From: Thermoplasmata archaeon
GTDB lineage: Archaea; Thermoplasmatota; Thermoplasmata; Lutacidiplasmatales; UBA184
Direction of reading: 5' to 3'
NCBI GenBank assembly: GCA_021828085.1
Contig: JAKATE010000082.1
Location: 1 to 8,388 of the forward strand
DNA: 8,388 nucleotides
Under the pieces are notes generated by a model that ran no database searches, was not told the DNA's origin, and saw only the letters and a program-made list of their open reading frames with translations. Positions 1-6,154 of the stretch are shown in pieces. A program made the position numbers and the translations under genes. Numbering within the stretch: the first letter of the stretch is position 1; each line of letters begins with the position of its first letter.

Positions 1-524
1 TCGTGGAGAGCGCGGACCCGAAGGGAGGGTGGTCGTGCTTCGGCCGCGGGCGCAACCTGGACTCTTGGGAGGGTCTCGCCGCTCTCGCCGCCTATCCGCG
101 GGAGCGCTGGAGCACCTCCATGCGGGAGTGCGTGGACCGGGCCTGCGAGTTCTTCCTCGAACGGGAGCTCCACCGGCAGGGGGCCCGCTACGAGCCATGG
201 TACCGCTTCCACGACCCGGTCCACTACTACTACGACGTGCTCGTCGGTCTCGATTTGATGACCTCCCTGGGAAGGGCGGGCGATCCCCGGCTCGGGTTCG
301 CCATGCGACTGCTGCGCTCGAAGCGCAGACGCGACGGCCGGTGGAATCTGGACGCCGTCCATCCGGACGTCGAAGGACCTCTCGCGCGGTGGTATGAGGG
401 GCACCCCGGGCAGGTCCCGACTCCTTTCGCGTTGGAGTCCGCGCGAGCGCCGAGCCGAAGGGTGACGCTCCGGGCGCTCCAAGTGCTCGCCCGCGTCGAG
501 GCCGCTCGCTCCGTCTCCCGCTAA
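1..524 (+). CDS. Alpha-alpha-toroid (terpene cyclase/prenyltransferase-like) protein, 3' part
   Basis: The gene is cut by the left edge. About 173 codons are in frame from position 3 to the TAA at 522-524, and the true start probably lies outside the window; the GTG at 3 could only be a fortuitous in-frame codon. The visible part carries GGWSCFGRGRN near residue 8 of the fragment, WYRFHDPVHYYYDVLVGLD at about 66-84, and KRRRDGRWNLDAVHPD at about 108-123. These Gly/Trp/Asp-rich repeats separated by amphipathic helices resemble squalene-hopene cyclase/prenyltransferase-type toroid repeats as found in many prokaryotic proteins of unknown substrate. No DXDD cyclase motif is visible in this part, so catalysis cannot be claimed. 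There is no signal peptide or membrane segment in the fragment. The fold assignment is from motif recall and is moderately sure; the function is unknown. Confidence 0.6.
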   Translation, partial: VESADPKGGWSCFGRGRNLDSWEGLAALAAYPRERWSTSMRECVDRACEFFLERELHRQGARYEPWYRFHDPVHYYYDVLVGLDLMTSLGRAGDPRLGFAMRLLRSKRRRDGRWNLDAVHPDVEGPLARWYEGHPGQVPTPFALESARAPSRRVTLRALQVLARVEAARSVSR

Positions 525-525
525 C

Positions 526-532
526 CAGGAGG
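526..532 (+). promoter_or_regulatory. Orphan Shine-Dalgarno-like AGGAGGT
   Basis: A perfect anti-16S complement, AGGAGGT, begins one base after the stop of the toroid gene. No ATG, GTG or TTG lies at usable spacing (5-10 nt) downstream. The first in-frame candidate for the GH15 gene, GTG at 554, is 21 nt away. It is the only strong Shine-Dalgarno-like string seen near a gene boundary here, and it may be coincidental. Confidence 0.25.
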
Positions 533-605
533 TAAGGCAACGGCCGGCCCGGGGTGACCGGGAACGTCTTCCCGTGGGAGGAGCCCGGCGAGGGGCGATC
601 GGGAA

Positions 606-625
606 CGCAGGATAATGAACCTGCG
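606..625 (+). promoter_or_regulatory. Candidate promoter of the GH15 gene: AT core inside an inverted repeat
   Basis: The arms CGCAGG (606-611) and CCTGCG (620-625) are perfect complements. They flank the AT-rich core ATAATGAA (612-619) in an otherwise very GC-rich stretch. The core is centred about 28.5 nt upstream of the GTG at 644, the position expected of a TATA box for a leaderless archaeal mRNA. If translation instead began at GTG 554 this element would lie inside the gene. The core is only TATA-like, so this is an inference. Confidence 0.35.
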
Positions 626-643
626 CCCCGTTCCCGTACCCCC

Positions 644-2557
644 GTGGCCCGTGGGTCCGCCGGGAGCACGCCGCCCTCCTTCCCGGATCCGGCGGTCAGC
701 GGCTATCTGCCCCTCGAGGATTACGGGGTCATCGGCAACAATCGCACCGCGGTGCTCGTCAGCCGCCGCGGCTCGGTGGACTTCGCGGGCTTCCCCCGCT
801 TCGATTCCCCTCCCACGTTCCTCGCCCTCCTCGACCGCGAGAAGGGAGGGAACTTCGAGCTGAGACCGGCCGATCACAAGGTCTCGTCCGAGCTCTCCTA
901 CGAGCCCGGGACCAACGTGCTGGTGCACACCTTCCGGTCCGAGGACGGCTCGGAGGCGAGCCTTGTGGACTTCTGCCCGGAGGTCGGGTCGGAGCAGATC
1001 CTCATGTCGGAGATCCACCGCCGGCTTTCCCTCACGCGGGGGACCATGGCCTTCGAGCTGGTCTTCCGGCCCCGCTTCGGGTACGCCCGCGGGGTCCCGT
1101 CGTTCGAGATCTCCTCCCACGGTGCGCTGGCCCGCCACGACGCCGGATCGGCGTCCCTGGTGACCTACCGGCCCCTCCACGAGGCCGGCGGAGAGGTCCG
1201 CAGCGCCTTCTCCTTGGAGACGGGCCAGGAGGAGTGGTTCGTCTTCTCCCACGGCTCGGAGACGGTCACTCCCCTGGAAGCCTTCCAGCCGGCGCAGCGG
1301 CTCGAAAGCACGCTCCGCTACTGGCGCGACTGGTCGGGGCGCTCCAGCTACCATGGCCGCTGGCGGGGCCTGGTGGAGCGCTCGGCGCTCACGCTGAAGC
1401 TGCTCTTCTACCGGCCCACGGGGGCCATGGTGGCGGCCCCCACCACCTCCCTGCCCGAGGTCGTCGGCGGGGTGCGCAACTGGGACTACCGGTACACCTG
1501 GGTCCGCGACACGGCCCTCGCCGTGCGCTCGCTCTTCCGGCTGGGCTACGACGAGGAGGCGCTCTCCTTCGTCTATTGGCTGCTCTCCCTGCTCGTCCGG
1601 GACCGGGAGCGGCTCCGCGTGCTCTACGACGTGGAGGGCCGCTCCCCGCCCCCGGAGACGGAGCTCGATTCCCTCGAGGGGTACCGGGGGAGCCGACCGG
1701 TCCGGGTCGGGAATGCCGCCCACGAGCAGGTGCAGCTCGATATGTACGGCAACGTCCTCGACGTGGCGAACCTCCTGGAGATCCACGGGGGCGTCATCTC
1801 CGTGGACCTCTGGAGGGAGCTCCGCCACCTAGTGAACCGGGTGGTCGAGCTCTGGCCGACGCCCGACCGGAGCATCTGGGAGGTCCGCGGACCCCCGCGC
1901 CATTTCGTCTACTCCAAGGTGATGTGCTGGGTCGCGCTGGACCGGGGATTGAGCCTGGGCCAAAGGCTCGGGATGGTGGCGGACTACGAGCTCTGGGACC
2001 AGACCCGCGAGAAGGTGCGGCAGAGCATCCTCACCGACGGCCTCACCCCGGACGGGAGGTCCTTCGCCTGGTACTATGGCGCCTCCAGCGTCGACGCCTC
2101 GCTGCTCCGCCTGCCTCTGCTCGGCTTCCTCCGGGCCGAGGACCCCCGGATGGTCGCCACCGCCGAGCGCGTGGAGCAGGAGCTCACGGACGGGCCGTGG
2201 GTCTACCGCTACCGGATCGAGGACGGTCTCCCGCAGTCGGGGATGGAAGGTTCCTTCCTCCCGTGCGCCTTCTGGCGCATCGAGTACTACACCCTGCGCG
2301 GGGAGCTCGAGCGCGCACGGCGCCTCCTGGAAGGCCTGCTGGAGGGCGTCGCCTCCCTGGGCCTCCTTCCCGAGGAGATCGGCCCCCGCGGCGGATATCT
2401 GGGAAACTATCCCCAGGCGTTCAGTCACCTGGCGCTCCTCCTCGCGGTGACCCGCCTCAACGAGGCGCTGGACCGACGGCAGAGCGTCTCGCCCCTGCGG
2501 TCTGCTGCCCCTTCCGCCCCCCGGCACCAGGGGGGAAGCTCCTCGAGGAACTGGTAG
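644..2557 (+). CDS. GH15 family glycoside hydrolase (glucoamylase/trehalase type)
   Basis: This is an inverting exo-acting glycosidase of family GH15, which releases glucose from alpha-glucans or trehalose; substrate cannot be set from sequence. It has 637 residues from GTG 644. An N-terminal beta-domain begins with YLPLEDYGVIGNNRTAVL (from about residue 21). The catalytic (alpha/alpha)6 barrel carries RNWDYRYTWVRD (278-289), HEQVQLDMYGN (360-370), SIWEVRGPPRHFVYSK with the expected general acid E413, GSFLPCAFW (536-544), and LLPEEIGPRGGYLGNYPQAFSH with the expected base in E577/E578. Both catalytic glutamates are present, so the enzyme should be active. The last ~27 residues are Ser/Pro/Arg-rich and look disordered. 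No signal peptide is seen, so it is probably cytoplasmic. GTG 554 would add 30 residues, but those codons have visibly more A/T at third positions and no upstream promoter, so 644 is preferred. The usual YGE of the third motif reads YGN. Confidence 0.9.
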   Translation: MARGSAGSTPPSFPDPAVSGYLPLEDYGVIGNNRTAVLVSRRGSVDFAGFPRFDSPPTFLALLDREKGGNFELRPADHKVSSELSYEPGTNVLVHTFRSEDGSEASLVDFCPEVGSEQILMSEIHRRLSLTRGTMAFELVFRPRFGYARGVPSFEISSHGALARHDAGSASLVTYRPLHEAGGEVRSAFSLETGQEEWFVFSHGSETVTPLEAFQPAQRLESTLRYWRDWSGRSSYHGRWRGLVERSALTLKLLFYRPTGAMVAAPTTSLPEVVGGVRNWDYRYTWVRDTALAVRSLFRLGYDEEALSFVYWLLSLLVRDRERLRVLYDVEGRSPPPETELDSLEGYRGSRPVRVGNAAHEQVQLDMYGNVLDVANLLEIHGGVISVDLWRELRHLVNRVVELWPTPDRSIWEVRGPPRHFVYSKVMCWVALDRGLSLGQRLGMVADYELWDQTREKVRQSILTDGLTPDGRSFAWYYGASSVDASLLRLPLLGFLRAEDPRMVATAERVEQELTDGPWVYRYRIEDGLPQSGMEGSFLPCAFWRIEYYTLRGELERARRLLEGLLEGVASLGLLPEEIGPRGGYLGNYPQAFSHLALLLAVTRLNEALDRRQSVSPLRSAAPSAPRHQGGSSSRNW

Positions 2558-2602
2558 CCACGGCGAGGTCCCGCGGCTCTACCGGTCGGCTCCTCTGCAC
2601 CG

Positions 2603-2620
2603 AGGGGTTGAAGAACCCCT
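2603..2620 (+). promoter_or_regulatory. Perfect 7-bp inverted repeat at the -30 site of the Cas4-like gene
   Basis: AGGGGTTGAAGAACCCCT is a perfect inverted repeat: 7-bp arms at 2603-2609 and 2614-2620 with loop GAAG. The AT-rich centre TTGAAGAA (2608-2615) is 29.5 nt upstream of the ATG at 2641, the same place a TATA box occupies at the better promoters in this window. It begins 46 nt after the GH15 stop, so it could alternatively be a transcription-end hairpin of that gene, although no T-run follows. Promoter/operator is favoured because of the spacing to the next start. Confidence 0.4.
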
Positions 2621-2640
2621 TCCGGGGCTCGGTTCCGTCC

Positions 2641-3483
2641 ATGAGCACCGTGGTACCCCCGGCGATGGTCCCTGCCCCCCTGCCCGGCCCGGCCCAGAGC
2701 CTGGAGCATCTCTCCCCCCACGACCTGGTCACGTACTTCCGGTGCCCGCACGAGATGGAGCTCCACCGGGCGCAGCACCTCAGCTGGAGGACCGGCCAAC
2801 CGATGACCCCCCGGACCCCGGACGGGACGCTCTCGACGCCCCGCTCCCCGTTGCTCCCCCCTCCGGTGGGGGAACCCCAGGTCGTCCACGGCCGCCTCGA
2901 CGTGGGCCTGAACGACGTGCTCGTCTACCAGGACCCGGACGAGCCGTCCCTGCCGTTCCTCTTCCCCTCCGAGCGGAACCACGCCCACGCCTTCCTGCAC
3001 GCGAACTCCCCCACCCTGGCCGACCCGGCCTGGGGGCTCAGCGGGAGGCCGGACTACGTGGTCCGGACCCCGCAGGGCACGTTCTACCCGGTGGAGTACA
3101 AGGAGACGCACCTCTTCGAGGACTATCCCCGGCATCACGGGCGATTCTTCGACTTCCTGCAGGTGCTCGCCGAGTGCCGGCTCGTGGAGGCCGTCTGGGG
3201 CTCGGCCCCCCGCAGCGGGTTCGTCTACTACGGCGACAGCGCCGGCGGAGGGGAGCGGGAGGGCTGGGTGGAGGTCCCCTACGCCGGACCCGCCCAGCGC
3301 TGGCTCGAGCAGGCGCTCCGGATCATCCGCGCGGACCGAATCCGAGCTCCCGTCCCCAACCCTGGAAACTGCACGCACTGCGAACCGAACCGGGACGGGC
3401 TCTGCCGTTACGCCCGGGGGGATTTCGAGGAGCTCCACCCCACGCACCGGGGAGAGATCCCACGGTTCCGTCGGTTCTACTAA
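2641..3483 (+). CDS. Stand-alone Cas4/RecB-like PD-(D/E)XK nuclease with Fe-S cysteines
   Basis: This 280-residue protein has the domain order of the Cas4/Dna2/AddB-type exonuclease group. The N-terminal part has LSPHDLVTYFRCPHEMELH (24-42) with the first cluster cysteine C35. The nuclease core has GRPDYVV with D138, then FYPVEYKET with E152 and K154, and then LQVLAECRLVE with Q174 (the QxxxY-like helix, here lacking the usual Tyr). The C-terminus has CTHCEPNRDGLC, giving C244, C247 and C255. C35 plus these three match the four ligands of a [4Fe-4S] cluster in Cas4. The metal-binding D/E/K triad is intact, so DNA-end or flap nuclease activity is expected. Compared with compact Cas4 proteins (often near 200 residues), it carries a longer segment of low complexity, Pro-rich in its first half, between residues 50 and 110. 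No cas1, cas2 or repeat array is nearby, so a repair or accessory DNA-processing role is as likely as adaptation. ATG 2641 is chosen because an AT-rich element sits 30 nt upstream. Confidence 0.8.
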   Translation: MSTVVPPAMVPAPLPGPAQSLEHLSPHDLVTYFRCPHEMELHRAQHLSWRTGQPMTPRTPDGTLSTPRSPLLPPPVGEPQVVHGRLDVGLNDVLVYQDPDEPSLPFLFPSERNHAHAFLHANSPTLADPAWGLSGRPDYVVRTPQGTFYPVEYKETHLFEDYPRHHGRFFDFLQVLAECRLVEAVWGSAPRSGFVYYGDSAGGGEREGWVEVPYAGPAQRWLEQALRIIRADRIRAPVPNPGNCTHCEPNRDGLCRYARGDFEELHPTHRGEIPRFRRFY

Positions 3484-3489
3484 GCCCCC

Positions 3490-3516
3490 GGGGAGAGGGC
3501 CGGTAGGGACGGGGGG
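3490..3516 (+). other. G-quadruplex-type motif after the Cas4-like gene
   Basis: Four G-runs, GGGG (3490-3493), GGG (3497-3499), GGG (3506-3508) and GGGGGG (3511-3516), are separated by loops of 3, 6 and 2 nt. They start 7 nt after the stop codon, on the coding strand. This satisfies the G3+N1-7 pattern. In such GC-rich DNA the pattern can occur by chance; a role at the mRNA 3' end is only a possibility. Confidence 0.35.
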
Positions 3517-3551
3517 CCCGGCGGCCCCTGGAGGAAAGCCTTCGGGGTCCT

Positions 3552-3575
3552 GGGACGCCAACGGTAAGGCGTCCT
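3552..3575 (+). promoter_or_regulatory. Inverted repeat at the -30 site of the 141-aa gene
   Basis: Left arm GGGACGCC (3552-3559) pairs with right arm GGCGTCCT (3568-3575): seven Watson-Crick pairs plus one G-T. The 8-nt core between them, AACGGTAA (3560-3567), is relatively AT-rich. The core centre is 30.5 nt upstream of ATG 3594. It starts 69 nt after the Cas4-like stop and could instead help end that transcript. Confidence 0.35.
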
Positions 3576-3593
3576 CGGGCCTGCGTTAAGCCG

Positions 3594-4019
3594 ATGCCCC
3601 CGGGCCAGAGCGTCGAGGCTTCGGACCTTCCCGCCGCCTTCGAGGAGGCACGGCGACGCGTTCTCGCCGGACCGGAGTTCTCGGGGGTCTACACCAGCCC
3701 GCTCTGGCCGGTCCCGGCCCCCGCGGACCATCCTGCCTGGAAGTGTGCCGTGCTCCAGAGACGCGTCGAAGGGGGGGCCGAGCACTGGGGCCACCTCTAC
3801 CTGGTCGTCTCCCCTCCGGGGGTCCCGGTGGAGGTGGAGGAGATCCGGGAGCCGACGGGAACGAGCGGCTGGCCCCACCCGCCCGTGGAAGAGCTCACCC
3901 CGGGGAACGGGGCGGTCGGACGGGTCCGTTTCTTCCTTCGTGCCCGTACGCCGCCCGGGCCGGAACCCCTCCGCAGGTTCACCGCGGCGCTGCAGGCCCA
4001 CTGGCCCCTCTCCCGATAG
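3594..4019 (+). CDS. Protein of unknown function, 141 aa
   Basis: I do not recognise this family. The reading frame has the G/C-rich third positions and balanced residue use of the neighbouring real genes. The predicted protein is soluble, with no signal peptide or membrane helix. An N-terminal amphipathic stretch (roughly 8-27, SDLPAAFEEARRRVLAG) is followed by a segment with alternating beta-like strands (about 49-82: KCAVLQRRV, HWGHLYLVVS, PVEVEEI). A second such run, GRVRFFLRAR (about 109-118), precedes a C-terminal helix (LRRFTAALQAHW). The single Cys (near residue 51) and scattered Trp/His residues form no metal-binding motif. It stands alone between the nuclease and the stress protein with a gap on each side. 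ATG 3594 has no Shine-Dalgarno sequence but has an AT-rich core at -30. Confidence 0.65.
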   Translation: MPPGQSVEASDLPAAFEEARRRVLAGPEFSGVYTSPLWPVPAPADHPAWKCAVLQRRVEGGAEHWGHLYLVVSPPGVPVEVEEIREPTGTSGWPHPPVEELTPGNGAVGRVRFFLRARTPPGPEPLRRFTAALQAHWPLSR

Positions 4020-4076
4020 GCCCGTCGTACCCTGCTCGCGCGGGGGGGCGTGGGCGTCGAGGCCGCTTCACGGACC

Positions 4077-4082
4077 ATATAA
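4077..4082 (+). promoter_or_regulatory. TATA box of the universal stress protein gene
   Basis: ATATAA stands out from GC-rich surroundings and is centred 29.5 nt upstream of the ATG at 4109. Transcription would then start at or within a few bases of the A of the start codon, giving a leaderless mRNA. No Shine-Dalgarno sequence lies before the ATG, which agrees with this. Confidence 0.65.
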
Positions 4083-4108
4083 GACCTGATTTCCGGCTGG
4101 CGACCCCC

Positions 4109-5035
4109 ATGAGCCTGAAGCGGATCGTGGTGGCCGTCGATGGGTCCCCTTCAACGGAACGGGTCCTTTCCGTGGCCGAGCAGCTCGCTCGCAGCAGCGG
4201 CGCCCTCCTCCAGATCGTCTGCGTGGTCACTCCCCCCCACAGCTACCTGCGCGTGACCGAGAAGGTCAGCGAACCCGGGGAGAACGAGGCCGGCTACTTC
4301 CGCGAGCTCCTCTCCCGGCTGGAGTCCCAGGCGCACCACTCCGGCGTGCGCCAGGTGGAGCACGCCCTCCTGGAGGGGTCACCGGCGGAGGCGATCCTCG
4401 AATCCCTCGGGGCCGAACCTCCGGACCTCCTTGTGGTGGGTTCCCGGGGGCGCACCGGCACCCGCCGGCTCCTCCTGGGGAGCGTCTCCAATGCCCTCGT
4501 GCAGGTCGCCCCCTGTCCTGTCCTGGTGGTTCGCCCCCCGCCGCACGGGGAGGACCCGGGTCGGACCCTGGCGGTGCGCGACATCTCCGTGGCTGTGGAC
4601 GGTTCCCACCCGGCGGAGCTCGCGGTTGAGCTCGGCAGCTCCCTCGCGAAGGCGCTCGGGGGGGTCCTCACGCTCGTCACCGTCATCCCTCCATCCCCGC
4701 GCGTCGGTCCCGAGGGGACCGCGACGGAGTCGGAGCGCGCTCATCACGCGCACCTCGTCGAGGAGCTCCGGGGGCGGCTCACCGACCATCTGAAGGATGT
4801 CCGTTTCGAGATCTACGAGGGTTCTCCGGCGGACCGCCTGCTGGAGCACACCGAGACCCACCCCTCCGAGATCCTGGTGGTCGGCTCCCGGGGGCTGAGC
4901 CGTACCCAGCGGGTCCTCCTGGGCAGTGTCTCGCAGGCGCTGGTGAACCACGCCTCCGTTCCGGTGCTCGTCGTAAGGGACCGCGAGCACGCACAAGCCG
5001 GCCGGTCCTCTCGGGGAAAACGTCCGATCCCCTGA
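4109..5035 (+). CDS. Tandem-domain universal stress protein (UspA family)
   Basis: The protein has 308 residues with two consecutive Usp domains of the adenine-nucleotide alpha-hydrolase-like fold, about residues 3-142 and 157-291. Domain 1 opens with RIVVAVDGS (D11) and carries the ATP-binding pattern G111-x2-G114-x9-G124-S125 in VVGSRGRTGTRRLLLGSVS. Domain 2 opens with ISVAVDGS (D164) and carries G259-x2-G262-x9-G272-S273. Both halves therefore keep the full ATP-site glycine pattern of the MJ0577-like, ATP-binding class; often one half of tandem Usp proteins is degenerate. Both domains end with the typical PVLVVR strand. A basic tail of ~18 residues follows domain 2. The family acts in the cytosol in survival under energy or nutrient stress; the specific role here is unknown. 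ATG 4109 is supported by the domain boundary and by the TATA element 30 nt upstream. Upstream open codons in the same frame are not part of the gene. Confidence 0.93.
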   Translation: MSLKRIVVAVDGSPSTERVLSVAEQLARSSGALLQIVCVVTPPHSYLRVTEKVSEPGENEAGYFRELLSRLESQAHHSGVRQVEHALLEGSPAEAILESLGAEPPDLLVVGSRGRTGTRRLLLGSVSNALVQVAPCPVLVVRPPPHGEDPGRTLAVRDISVAVDGSHPAELAVELGSSLAKALGGVLTLVTVIPPSPRVGPEGTATESERAHHAHLVEELRGRLTDHLKDVRFEIYEGSPADRLLEHTETHPSEILVVGSRGLSRTQRVLLGSVSQALVNHASVPVLVVRDREHAQAGRSSRGKRPIP

Positions 5036-5274
5036 GGGACGGACGGGCGTCGGTCCGCCCCGGGCGGAGAGCTGGGGCCAGCCGCAGGCGTCGGCACGAC
5101 CCGAGCCGGTGCATGCACCAGTCGTGGGAGTCGGCGGCCCACGGGGGAACGTGCTGGAGGACGGCGAAGGGAGGAAGAGCCGCGTTCCGGGGGGAGCGGG
5201 TGGACGCGACCCCCCGCGAGGACCTCCCCGTGGACCGGTCATCCTCAAGCGCGAGGAGCGCTCGACCGCCGGGC
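5036..5274. other. 239-bp non-coding gap with inverted repeats
   Basis: This is the longest gap in the window. Directly after the usp stop, GGGACGGAC (5036-5044) can pair with GTCCGCCCC (5053-5061) with one mismatch, and TCCGCCC (5054-5060) also mirrors GGGCGGA (5062-5068). These are alternative GC-rich hairpins that could mark the usp transcript end. A perfect 12-bp palindrome GGTGCATGCACC lies at 5108-5119. CGTGGG (5123-5128) mirrors CCCACG (5138-5143). The reading frame from ATG 5113 is open into the methyltransferase, but its codons encode a Ser/Arg/Gly-rich stretch without protein-like pattern. No tRNA or clear ncRNA is visible. Confidence 0.4.
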
Positions 5275-6057
5275 ATGGACGACCCCCCCGCCTCGCCGGA
5301 GAGCTTCTTTTCGAAGCATGCCTCCGCCTACGTCACCAGCGAGCGCCACGCCCGGGGAGCGGACCTCGAGGTCCTCCTCTCTGCTCTTGCTCCTATCGGG
5401 TCGGAACGGGCGCTCGACGTGGCCACGGGCCCGGGCCACACGGCCCTGGCCCTTGCCCCCCGGGTTCGGGAGGTGGTGGGGATCGACGTCACCGAGGAGA
5501 TGCTCGCCGAGGCGCGGAAGCTGGCCGCCTCCCGAGGGGTCGGGAACGTCGTCTATCGCCCCGGGGACGCGATGCACCTGCCCTTCACGGACGGCTCCTT
5601 CGGGATCGTCACCAGCCGCCGCGCCCCGCACCATTTCCCGGACATCGGCGCCTTCGTCCGCGAGGCGTTCCGTGTGCTTGAGGACGGCGGACGCCTCGGC
5701 GTCTCGGACATGAGCCCCCCGGTGGAGGGGGCCGCCCTCTCCAACCGGATCGAACGCCTGCGCGACCCTTCCCACGCCCGCGCCCTCCCGGAAGGGGAGT
5801 GGACGGAGGACCTGCTGGAAGCAGGGTTCACCCTCTCCTTCCTCAGCGTGACCTCCGATACCCTGTCGTTCGAGGACTGGCTCTCCCCGGTGCCCATGGG
5901 CGGCCCGGAAGAGCGGGCGATCCGGGAGGCCCTCCGGACCTCGACCCCGGAGGAGCGCTGGGCGCTCGGGGTGCGGGAGAGCGGGGGCGAGGTCTCCGGC
6001 TGGGAGAAGCGCAGGGTGGTGCTCGTCGGCTCCAAGACCCTCGCCGGTCCGGAATAG
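5275..6057 (+). CDS. Class I SAM-dependent methyltransferase (Methyltransf_11/UbiE-like)
   Basis: A 260-residue Rossmann-fold methyltransferase that uses S-adenosylmethionine; the methyl acceptor is unknown. Motif I is ALDVATGPGHTAL (46-58), with the ribose-binding acidic residue D71 in VVGIDVTEEML. Motif II-like GDAMHLPF (97-104) follows. SRRAPHHFPD (114-123) matches the R-A-HHF signature common in the YcgJ/UbiE-like group, and RVLEDGGRLGVSDM is the usual post-motif strand. The C-terminal ~100 residues are predicted helical and probably form the substrate lid. The N-terminal FFSKHASAYVTSERHARGADL (11-31) is typical of this group and fixes the start near ATG 5275. The in-frame ATG 5113 or GTG 5230 would add non-conserved sequence. 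No Shine-Dalgarno sequence is seen; a weak AT-rich string TCATCCTCAA (5240-5249) is 30 nt upstream and could be a poor TATA element. Confidence 0.88.
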   Translation: MDDPPASPESFFSKHASAYVTSERHARGADLEVLLSALAPIGSERALDVATGPGHTALALAPRVREVVGIDVTEEMLAEARKLAASRGVGNVVYRPGDAMHLPFTDGSFGIVTSRRAPHHFPDIGAFVREAFRVLEDGGRLGVSDMSPPVEGAALSNRIERLRDPSHARALPEGEWTEDLLEAGFTLSFLSVTSDTLSFEDWLSPVPMGGPEERAIREALRTSTPEERWALGVRESGGEVSGWEKRRVVLVGSKTLAGPE

Positions 6058-6093
6058 CCTCCCTCGGCCGAAGACCGGGGCCCAACCGACCAG

Positions 6094-6110
6094 GGGTCCC
6101 GACCGGACCC
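6094..6110 (+). terminator. GC-rich hairpin between the methyltransferase and moaA
   Basis: GGGTCC (6094-6099) and GGACCC (6105-6110) form a perfect 6-bp stem with a 5-nt loop, 36 nt after the methyltransferase stop. No T-run follows, and hairpins of this size are common in GC-rich DNA. It is listed only as a candidate transcript-end or leader structure. Confidence 0.2.
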
Positions 6111-6126
6111 TCCGGAACGGACGGGC

Positions 6127-6136
6127 AAATCTTCTT
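6127..6136 (+). promoter_or_regulatory. Candidate TATA region of moaA
   Basis: AAATCTTCTT is the only AT-rich island in the 97-bp gap. Its centre (6131.5) is 23.5 nt before GTG 6155 and 29.5 nt before the in-frame GTG 6161. By the spacing seen at the other genes it points to 6161 as the actual leaderless start. The match to a TATA consensus is weak. Confidence 0.3.
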
Positions 6137-6154
6137 GACGAGGGGCTGCGCTGC

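Noticed and set aside
521..1828. Long open frame on the minus strand opposite the GH15 gene
   Set aside because: It encodes a Gly/Arg/Glu/Pro-rich, low-complexity sequence with no domain pattern, while the plus strand has unmistakable GH15 motifs. Antisense openness is expected at this G+C content.
1234..2640. Upstream open codons in frame with the Cas4-like gene, suggesting a 749-aa fusion
   Set aside because: The upstream part lies inside the GH15 gene in another frame and is Pro/Gly/Arg-rich; the conserved nuclease sequence begins only after ATG 2641.
3743..4108. Upstream in-frame extension of the universal stress protein
   Set aside because: It overlaps the 141-aa gene in another frame, has no protein-like pattern, and would span the TATA element at 4077-4082.
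5108..5119. 12-bp palindrome GGTGCATGCACC as a specific operator
   Set aside because: A perfect 12-mer palindrome is expected about twice by chance in 8.4 kb, and no second copy was seen, so it is described only within the gap entry.
5113..5274. 54-residue N-terminal extension of the methyltransferase from ATG 5113
   Set aside because: The residues are Ser/Arg/Gly-rich and non-conserved in character; the family's usual N-terminus starts just after ATG 5275.
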